This document shows positions 57,210-64,000 of a stretch of DNA of 64,000 bases, one piece after another. Made by a program: the position numbers and the translations under genes. Source of the stretch: Trichomonas vaginalis G3 (lineage: Eukaryota > Parabasalia > Trichomonadida > Trichomonadidae). The stretch is from the NCBI RefSeq assembly GCF_026262505.1, contig NC_067207.1, forward strand, positions 27,558,082 through 27,622,081, given 5' to 3'. Under the pieces are notes generated by a model. It saw only the letters and a program-made list of their open reading frames with translations, had not been told where the DNA came from and searched no databases. The stretch's first letter is position 1; every line of letters starts with the position of its first letter.

Positions 57210-60200
57210 ATGAGTGAAATCAATCCAAACTCAGTGATTTCCTCATTTAACAATTCAGAACTTAATCAAAGCCAAGAACGAGACAGCTCAGCTCTTTGTG
57301 ACTCAAAGATTCGTAAAAGTCAGGAAAAATCCAAAATATCACGTGGAAGCACTTCAAAATCACCTTCTATTTCTTCGATTTTGTCAGAACAACAATCACC
57401 AAGAGGAAAAAAGTCAAAAAACAGTTCAATATCATATTCTTCAATATTATCAAATCATTCTGATTCCAATTCACACAATTCTGACATAAATGATCAAGAT
57501 AAGAGCACAAGCGAGAATACAGGTAACAATATTAACATTCCTGCTTCAGCTTCATCATTTTTACGAAAGATCGGAGAGATCTCATCATCCTCTATTGGAA
57601 GTGATTCATTAGATAGCGATTCTAATGCAAGTTCTACCAATACCTCCATGCAAGATAGTAAAAAAACGCCTCAAATAAGCGAAATTAACAAACCTAAAAA
57701 GCCTTCTAAAAAAAGCGAAATTGACATGTCAAGTATTGAACTTAGTGATTCGGATCATGATATATTAAGTATTTTATCATCATCACTTCGAAAAACGAAC
57801 GATACAACAATTGATGTCCCTGAAGACACGATTAAGACCGACAAACGGTCAAATACAGATAAAGAAGACATTCTTTCAAGTTTTGATGAATCTCCTTCTG
57901 AGCCAAAACAAGAAAATCCAAAAACAAAAACAAATCATTCAATTTTAAGCGACAGTGGTTCAGAATACTCTCCCCCTGTCAAAGACAAAGCAGATCCAGA
58001 TGATTCCAACGCAAGTCTTTCAGAACTTTCAGAAATTATTTCAACATCATTTGCTAAGAGTCCAAGACCAACCAAAACTGGTGATCGAGATTCCTTATCA
58101 GACAAAGACGACTATTTAACCATATCTTCCACATCAGGCATCCAAGGAAACAGTGTTTTATCAGGTAGTCTTCCAAAATCAAGCCATGAGAAAGATCAAC
58201 CACATGCAGATAATTCCAAAGAGAAAAAACGCAATTCTAGAGAAGAAAGTTCAGATTTTTATCAGAAAGATAAAAATATCAAATTTGAAACTCCTCCAGT
58301 TCAAAAAACAGAACTTAAAAAGTTCTCACCTCAGTCTAATTCATCAGGAAAATCATCGAATTCTCCCGTATCTGGCATGTTTATTGAAGATGAAAACGGA
58401 AATCTCTTAAATGGTAAATCGAAGAACAAAACACCAAAGAAAGATGCAATCCATTTATCAAGTGACTCTATGTCCGACTTCACCATCCCAGATTTGAAGA
58501 ACAAATCTCGTTCACCAACAGAATCTTCCACTTACAGCCCAGAATCACAGAAATCCGATCAAAACAAAGACACAAATAAGGAACGAGATTGGAGTGATGT
58601 TCTTTCTAGTGACAATAGTTTCATGAATAATCGAAGTTCACAAGAAAAATCACCAAGTTCTAACGAAGAAGTTTCATCAGACTTATCAGAAAGTGATCAT
58701 TCTAATTCAACAGTAAACAGTGATGACATGATCGAAAACTTTGTTTCTGCTTTGAGTGCCCAAGATTCCAGTTTCGAAAAGATCGGGAATAAGATTTCAT
58801 CACCAGATTCCGACGAAAGAAATTCATCAGTTCTCTCAAACAACTCTCTTTTTAATGATTCAATTCCAGAAAATGTTTCCGAAGTCGAAGCAAAAATTGC
58901 TAAATCTAAAAATCATAAGAAGAACAAAACTAAAGGAGATAAACATGATGAATCAGTTGGTAATTCAATTTTATCAGGTGATTTTAGTAAATCTGCGAAA
59001 ACACATGATTCCTCTGAATCTAATTCCATTTTGAGTGGCTTTGTAACAGAAGAAAATAAAACACCTTCAAAACAAAATAATACTAATAAGAGCGAAACAG
59101 AAACTAACTCAATTTTAAGTGGTTTTGGCACAGAAGAATTAAATTCGTCACAAAAAATTGGCAAAGACAAAAAGAATGAAACAGAGTCAGCAAGTAATTC
59201 TATTTTGAGTGGCTTTGGCACAGAAGAAATAAACTCACCAACAAAAACAGATAAATCTCAATCAAGAATAAACAAAGTATCTTCTGAACGAAAAAATAAT
59301 AAATCTGATTCTGAAACTAACTCTGTTTTAAGTAGTTTTATCTCTGAAAAAAGTAAACCACAAAAACATTCACATCAAAAGAAAGAAAATGATAATTCAT
59401 CATCATCAGAAAGTAACTCAATTTTGAGTAGTTTTTCAAAAGATCTTGAAAAAACAGAAGAAAAAATTGATAAAAGCATTGATCAAGATTCCAGCAGTTT
59501 CACAAGTGTTAACAGTAACATCATTTCACCAACTAAGAGCAAACAAAAACAAGATTCATCATCAGATTCAACAATTGATCAGAGCATTATTTCAATCAGT
59601 AGTTCTATTGTCAACAAAGAAAAGAATAAAGAACATTCAATTTTCTTGTCATCAGATAACGAAAATAAAGATTATTCAAGTTCTTTTGTCGAAATTGATT
59701 CAAATATTATGTCGCAAAACAAGCCAAACAACACAGTAACAAGTACAAGTTACATTGACATCGACAGTTCTGGTACAAATAAAAAACAAAACAAAGTTCA
59801 AACAGAAAGTTCATTCATCGAAATAGAAAGCTCTTCTTTATCACAAGCAAATAAAACAAACAAAAAACAACAACCAAATAATGTTCAAACAGAAAGTTCA
59901 TTTATTGATATTGAAAGTTCATCAGTTTCAGTCCAAAATAAAGGACGAGTTTCCAAAAATGATGTTGATGCAGATAGTTCATTTATTGATATTGAAAGTT
60001 CTACTGTTAAACCTAGTAATGCAGTCGAAAGCTCAGATTTCATTGAAACTATTGACTCAGTTTCAAGTAAATCAAAAAATTCATTTGAATCCAGTTTTGT
60101 TGACAAATCATCAGAAAAAACAGAAAACTCATCAGATTTTGTTGAGATTGCTTCATCAGGATATGAACAAAAGTTATCTAGTATCATTGTTGAGTCATCA

Positions 60201-60890
60201 CAGTATCCTATTGATGTCACAAACAAAGTCCAACAAGAAAGCGAGAGCTTCATCATTGAAGAATCGAAAGATATCGTTCATGGTAGTTTTTCCGATGATT
60301 TTGAGGGTACAAAAGAATCTCATCAGAAAAATACATTTGATTCTAGCGATTTCGAAACATGGGAAGATAGTGGTGGTTCTAGAAAAGCTCACACAGTCAC
60401 AAAACCACCATCATCAGATTTTGATTCATTTTCATCATCTCGAAAAGGTAAATTCAACGGAGTTTTTGTTGAAAATGACTATGTAAAACATGTCAGTATT
60501 CAAGACATGAAGATTGATAAAGTCCATCATGAATACATCGATAACAAAATTCCTCAAAAGCGTCTTCATAAAGAAGATGAAGTCCAATTTTCTATGCCTC
60601 CTGCGAAAGAACAAAAACTTTCATACAAAAGTATCGAAACAAATGTTTTCGATCCATTAGTTTTGTCTTCTGCACGCGTTTTCGATGTCAATTCTCAGTA
60701 TCGCAGAGTCCTTTCATCAGCCGGCGAGCGCACTGCTTTACTTCATCAGTCTCTTGAATCCTTCCTTGATACAAGAAGATCTCGCTCTAAGAAGAAAATC
60801 AGTCGAGGTGTTACACTTCAAGATGTCGAATCAGAGATTGAAGAAAGGATTAAGAACAAAGATAAGAAGAAAGGAAGATTTATCTATTAA
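57210..60890 (+). CDS. Ser-rich low-complexity protein with repeated short motifs
   Basis: The intact frame is 1226 residues, about a quarter Ser, plus Asn, Lys, Glu and Asp, largely disordered. Two motif families recur: SNSILSGF..EE (residues about 585-760, six or more copies, with simpler SILS/SVLS forms elsewhere) and (S/E)SF(I/V)(D/E)I(E/D)SS (about 820-985, at least six copies, such as SSFVEIDSN, SSYIDIDS, SSFIDIESS). The last 150 residues are less repetitive and basic, with NSQYRRVLSSAGERTALLHQ and a Lys/Arg-rich end. No family is recognised. Frame conservation through 3.7 kb shows it is real. AAAAGTGAC lies about 40 bases upstream. Confidence 0.75.
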   Translation: MSEINPNSVISSFNNSELNQSQERDSSALCDSKIRKSQEKSKISRGSTSKSPSISSILSEQQSPRGKKSKNSSISYSSILSNHSDSNSHNSDINDQDKSTSENTGNNINIPASASSFLRKIGEISSSSIGSDSLDSDSNASSTNTSMQDSKKTPQISEINKPKKPSKKSEIDMSSIELSDSDHDILSILSSSLRKTNDTTIDVPEDTIKTDKRSNTDKEDILSSFDESPSEPKQENPKTKTNHSILSDSGSEYSPPVKDKADPDDSNASLSELSEIISTSFAKSPRPTKTGDRDSLSDKDDYLTISSTSGIQGNSVLSGSLPKSSHEKDQPHADNSKEKKRNSREESSDFYQKDKNIKFETPPVQKTELKKFSPQSNSSGKSSNSPVSGMFIEDENGNLLNGKSKNKTPKKDAIHLSSDSMSDFTIPDLKNKSRSPTESSTYSPESQKSDQNKDTNKERDWSDVLSSDNSFMNNRSSQEKSPSSNEEVSSDLSESDHSNSTVNSDDMIENFVSALSAQDSSFEKIGNKISSPDSDERNSSVLSNNSLFNDSIPENVSEVEAKIAKSKNHKKNKTKGDKHDESVGNSILSGDFSKSAKTHDSSESNSILSGFVTEENKTPSKQNNTNKSETETNSILSGFGTEELNSSQKIGKDKKNETESASNSILSGFGTEEINSPTKTDKSQSRINKVSSERKNNKSDSETNSVLSSFISEKSKPQKHSHQKKENDNSSSSESNSILSSFSKDLEKTEEKIDKSIDQDSSSFTSVNSNIISPTKSKQKQDSSSDSTIDQSIISISSSIVNKEKNKEHSIFLSSDNENKDYSSSFVEIDSNIMSQNKPNNTVTSTSYIDIDSSGTNKKQNKVQTESSFIEIESSSLSQANKTNKKQQPNNVQTESSFIDIESSSVSVQNKGRVSKNDVDADSSFIDIESSTVKPSNAVESSDFIETIDSVSSKSKNSFESSFVDKSSEKTENSSDFVEIASSGYEQKLSSIIVESSQYPIDVTNKVQQESESFIIEESKDIVHGSFSDDFEGTKESHQKNTFDSSDFETWEDSGGSRKAHTVTKPPSSDFDSFSSSRKGKFNGVFVENDYVKHVSIQDMKIDKVHHEYIDNKIPQKRLHKEDEVQFSMPPAKEQKLSYKSIETNVFDPLVLSSARVFDVNSQYRRVLSSAGERTALLHQSLESFLDTRRSRSKKKISRGVTLQDVESEIEERIKNKDKKKGRFIY

Positions 60891-61083
60891 ATTTATATAT
60901 CCTTATATATATTTTGTTTGTATGTAATTAAATCATATTATAATATTTTATAAAAATTCAAAATTGTATTTTATTATTATTATGTGATTTAATTGAAAAA
61001 TTTTATTTCATGTCAAGATTAGTGCATTTTGGATGTTGTTGGAGGCCTAATCAGGTAAATACTTCAAAATTTAATCGACATGA

Positions 61084-61959
61084 TCAATCCAGGCCAAAGG
61101 GAAACTCAAAGGGTTGTCCGGATTGATTACAAGGATCTTTCGTCGAGTTGTCCAAAAGGTTCTCCCAAAGTTGTTCCCATTGATTCTCCAGAGAGTCATC
61201 GAAATAAATTTGACCACGGGTAAAGTTGCCATTATCGTGATTTATATCTTCCTCGTGAGTAGCACAGGATGTAATTGTCGGAGTCTGGATTACTGCAGCT
61301 TCCACTCTGTCAGGGGCTAATTCAATGAGTGATCCAAGTTTATTAGTTTTTCCATAAGAAAACTTCTTCTTTGCAATCGACGAAGGTAAGTACATATAGT
61401 ATCGAACTTCTTGGTTAATGACAACTTTAAAGAAGCATGTATGTCCGGAATAAGATTCATCACTGAAAAAGAGGAATGTGAATGATTTTTCATCAAGACT
61501 GAATGTAGCGAACGCGTTCTCTTTATGAAATCCATGATCATTTCCGAAATTCTTCAGAATCTCGTGATCACTCCACAATTCTTCTGTGAGTTCATCTTTA
61601 TTGTGCTTGTCGTATACATCAATTGGGACAAGAGCTAATAATAATGGAGAGAATATTTCCCAATAGTTTGTTGCAAATAAGCAGAAGACGTCTGTGTACT
61701 TCCAAAATGAAGACTTGATTGTTAAGGGGTTGATTATGCAAAGAAGCATCATGATCCACAGGAAAGAGCACAAGTTCCTTATGTTATTCATTTTTTTCTT
61801 GAGTTCGAAAACCTGAGCGCTAACATTTGGGTCAATTTTCTTTTTAAGTCCCTTGATATCATTGTAGATTCTCAAGTTCTCTCTTTTGTCTCTTCTTGGC
61901 TCGATTTCCATGCTCTCAAGATACTGCTTCGGATCTTCGTTGCCATCAGTGATTGACAT
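61084..61959 (-). CDS. Two-helix membrane protein of unknown function
   Basis: The intact frame is 291 residues. The N-terminal 50 residues are charged and coiled-coil-like (IEPRRDKRENLRIYNDIKGL). Two hydrophobic segments follow at about 59-78 (NLCSFLWIMMLLCIINPLTI) and 92-112 (NYWEIFSPLLLALVPIDVY). A C-terminal soluble domain of about 175 residues is predicted to be beta-rich in the FTFLFFSDESY and YYMYLPSSIA segments. Both ends would face the same side. I do not recognise the family. The gene converges with the Ser-rich gene. Confidence 0.6.
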   Translation of the reverse strand: MSITDGNEDPKQYLESMEIEPRRDKRENLRIYNDIKGLKKKIDPNVSAQVFELKKKMNNIRNLCSFLWIMMLLCIINPLTIKSSFWKYTDVFCLFATNYWEIFSPLLLALVPIDVYDKHNKDELTEELWSDHEILKNFGNDHGFHKENAFATFSLDEKSFTFLFFSDESYSGHTCFFKVVINQEVRYYMYLPSSIAKKKFSYGKTNKLGSLIELAPDRVEAAVIQTPTITSCATHEEDINHDNGNFTRGQIYFDDSLENQWEQLWENLLDNSTKDPCNQSGQPFEFPFGLD

Positions 61960-62286
61960 TCTAAAAAAAAGATTTTATTTTTTGTGTTGTTTTCAATAGA
62001 CTTTGAGGTTTTTGAATATAATTCAGTTTTACATTCAATTTTGTTTTCAATTTTATATTCAACGTTAAAGTATATATTCTCTTTTTACAATGAATTTATA
62101 AGATTTGGATATTAAATGTTAAAAAAACTTTCAAAAGCACGTTTATATTTCAAATTATAATGATTATCATATTTGCATTTACATGATGCCATTAAAAACA
62201 AAGAATGAAAATTTAATTAATTAACTATTATAAATCGAAACACTTTTCAATTTTTTTCGGTTTGATGTTTTGAGAATTCACAAAAA

Positions 62287-62788
62287 TTGAGATGGTAAAA
62301 AATTTGATTCTAAAGTGTAATCAATATTTTTGACGTCATATAAGTGTTATTGAGATATTTAATTATACATTTCATTGATTATATCATTTATCTGAGTCGA
62401 TTGAAAACCTTGTTAAAATCTAGAATATAAAATACTATAATTCATAAATAGATATGCATTCACGATGATAATAATCACATTATTTTGATGTAAAATTTTC
62501 AAAAGTATTTTCTGAAGATTTTGTTTTATTGGTCTGACAGTTTGACACTTTCAAAATTTTTATGTATAGTCTAATCAGATTTTTATATGATGCTGTCTTT
62601 AATGCAGAATGAGATTTAATTATATATTTTATTAAACATAAGTTATTTTGTGAAAATTTTAACAAAGATTTCAATTGACTCAAATAAATGATATAATCAA
62701 TGAAATATATAATTAAATATCTCAAGAACACATGTATGACATCAAAAATTATGATTACACTTTGGAATCAAATTATGAAATATCTCAA
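62287..62788. mobile_element. Second palindromic MITE-like element, ~500 bp
   Basis: Two inverted arms of about 133 bp (62287-62419 and 62655-62788) pair with roughly 85-90% identity around a loop of about 235 bases. Shared blocks include TTGAGATATTTAATTATA and TTGATTATATCATTTAT. No coding frame is present. The ends are TTGAGAT/ATCTCAA. It is unrelated in sequence to the element at 44908. Confidence 0.75.
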
Positions 62789-63030
62789 AAAAAAAATTAA
62801 AAGATTACATGAGAATAAACTTTAAAGGTTAATTTGATCAGTAATCATTTGAAAGATTAATAATATTGGACATTAAAAGAATAATATATGATATATAATA
62901 GAGAAATTGATGTCCGGCATGTTATATCTCTATCTATATCTATTGAAATTGTATTTTAATGGATTTTGATAGATAGTAATATATAATGAATTTTAATCAT
63001 AATCGATAATAATTGAAGATAAACAATAGT

Positions 63031-64000
63031 TTACATGAGAATAAAAACATATAAATATGAAGGAGAAATTGGAAGGTTGAAATTGTTGCGGACTTTGCAG
63101 CTGAAAAGACCACATTCGTTAAGAGCTGAAATAGGAAGAAGAGATGTTTCAATAAGTTCTTCAATGAATCGTCGTTCTTTGTTGTCGATGAAGATACCGC
63201 ATTTCAGAGACACGCACCCTGAGAATGCACCGTTCTCAATAACACTGAGAGATGATGGAATGTTGATCATCTTAAGAGATGTGCAGTTCGCGAATGCGAA
63301 TGTGCCAATCCGTTCGATAGAATTGTCTGGGATAAGGATGCTCAAGATGTTACGACATCCGATGAATGCACCACTGCCAATAAGGCGGACTTCGTCGGGG
63401 AATGAGAAGTACTTGATCGAAGATGCTGGTGGGAAGCAGATGAGTGTCGACATGTTTTTGTTGAAAAGTGCACCGTTGAACACTGTGAAGAAGTTGCTAA
63501 GTTCGCAGCGGAACAAACGGAGACTTGTGCAACCTTCGAATGAACGATCTTTGATAGTTTCAAGTTTGTTGTCTTCTGGAATAATGAACTCACTGAGATC
63601 ATAGCAGTTTCGGAATGAGTAGCTGCTGATAGTGACAACAGAAGAAGGAACACTGAAAATAGAAAGTTTTGTAGATTCGAAGCAGTTATCACCAAGACTT
63701 CGTACGTTGGCTGGAAGTTGGATGTTTGCGAGTTGTGTGCATCCTCGGAATGAAGATGGACTGATGTCGTAGAAAATGCTGTCTTCGGGGAAGATGACGT
63801 CCTTGACACCTGTGTTGAAGAAACAGTTCATTCCGATAGAGTTGAGTGAAGCAGGGAAAATCAACTGTTCTAATTTAAGACAATTCTCGAAACAATTGAA
63901 TCCCAATGAACTCAATCCACTCCCAAATGTTATTGAATTCAATACTTTGCAATTTCCGAAAGAGTACTCATTAATACTTAGACTTACTCCATTAGAAAAT
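63031..64000 (-). CDS. BspA-like leucine-rich-repeat protein, partial (3' part)
   Basis: The frame is open from the window edge to TAA near 63031, over 315 codons, and lacks its 5' end. At least ten BspA/TpLRR units are visible (CFENCLKLEQLIFPASLNSI, SFRGCTQLANIQLPANVRSL, SFRNCYDLSEFIIPEDNKL, AFIGCRNILSILIPDNSIER, AFANCTSLKMINIPSSLSVI), with an insert STLICFPPASSIKYFSFPDE in the usual hinge position. It ends after a short hydrophobic string (SYLYVFILM) with no clear anchor. Codon use is less AT-rich than in the broken BspA gene at 55.7-57.1 kb. No disruption is seen in the visible part. Confidence 0.85.
   Translation of the reverse strand, partial: FSNGVSLSINEYSFGNCKVLNSITFGSGLSSLGFNCFENCLKLEQLIFPASLNSIGMNCFFNTGVKDVIFPEDSIFYDISPSSFRGCTQLANIQLPANVRSLGDNCFESTKLSIFSVPSSVVTISSYSFRNCYDLSEFIIPEDNKLETIKDRSFEGCTSLRLFRCELSNFFTVFNGALFNKNMSTLICFPPASSIKYFSFPDEVRLIGSGAFIGCRNILSILIPDNSIERIGTFAFANCTSLKMINIPSSLSVIENGAFSGCVSLKCGIFIDNKERRFIEELIETSLLPISALNECGLFSCKVRNNFNLPISPSYLYVFILM

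Noticed and set aside
57210-60890. Mucin or surface adhesin call for the Ser-rich protein
   Set aside because: There is no signal peptide or membrane segment, and the many Lys/Glu/Asp residues suggest an intracellular disordered protein.

Overview
The window looks like a piece of a trichomonad nuclear genome (Trichomonas vaginalis or a close relative). It is AT-rich, and every gene is a single uninterrupted reading frame with a short 5' leader. It holds core eukaryotic genes (Prp8, Pop1, TAF5, Pus3, alpha-tubulin, a NELF-C/D-like protein) beside families that are expanded in trichomonads (BspA-like leucine-rich repeats, ankyrin and BTB proteins, PPP phosphatases, glycosyltransferases). The first 13 kb carry relics of a Maverick/Polinton-type DNA-virus-like transposon, which are abundant in Trichomonas. 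Several starts have a TCA(C/T)TTT initiator-like element 11-30 bases upstream, as expected for trichomonad promoters. The species is inferred, not proven.

Layout. 1-3.9 kb: degenerate repeats around a GGTTAGATCTAACC core, in opposite orientations on the two sides of about 1.0-1.9 kb, then a GGAAGGAAAAA array. 3.9-12.9 kb: broken Maverick-like material with an integrase cut down to its catalytic part, a NUMOD4/HNH endonuclease, two inverted copies of one unknown gene, small amphipathic MG(L/F)F proteins, a phage-tail-fibre-like protein with eight 66-bp repeats, a D12-class adenine methyltransferase and an overlapping 43-residue membrane ORF. Polymerase, packaging ATPase, protease and major capsid genes are not seen. 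13-31 kb: Pop1, tRNA-Glu(CTC), PH-like and BTB proteins, a degenerate Sec7-PH protein, an adenylate-kinase-9-like protein, Pus3, a Gln-rich coiled-coil protein, a NELF-C/D-like protein, PLAC8 and C2 proteins. 30-34 kb: a PPP phosphatase and a GT61 glycosyltransferase, each with an early in-frame stop. 34.5-41.5 kb: Prp8. 41.8-44.6 kb: an alpha-tubulin 3' relic, a glycine-rich gene and intact alpha-tubulin. 44.9-46.1 kb: a large palindromic MITE-like element. 46.5-49.9 kb: a GT31-like gene without a start, an ankyrin pseudogene and a 36-bp tandem array. 49.9-61 kb: TAF5, an eIF4G-like protein, a small unknown, a BspA pseudogene, a 1226-residue Ser-rich protein and a two-helix membrane protein. 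62.3-62.8 kb: a second palindromic element. 63.0-64.0 kb: the 3' part of another BspA-like gene.

The contrast is clear: single-copy housekeeping genes are intact, while nearly every member of a large family, and all the transposon-derived genes except a few small ones, carries a nonsense codon, frameshift or lost start. The most unusual features are the palindromic element whose 26-bp ends carry outward-facing initiator-like sequences, the short TTTTTA promoter motif shared by the Maverick genes, the array of FxxI-type motifs in the Ser-rich protein, the Sec7-like fold lacking its catalytic glutamate, and a probable NELF-C/D subunit in a deep-branching protist. Reading frames in the first 8 kb are so broken that sequencing error cannot be excluded there.
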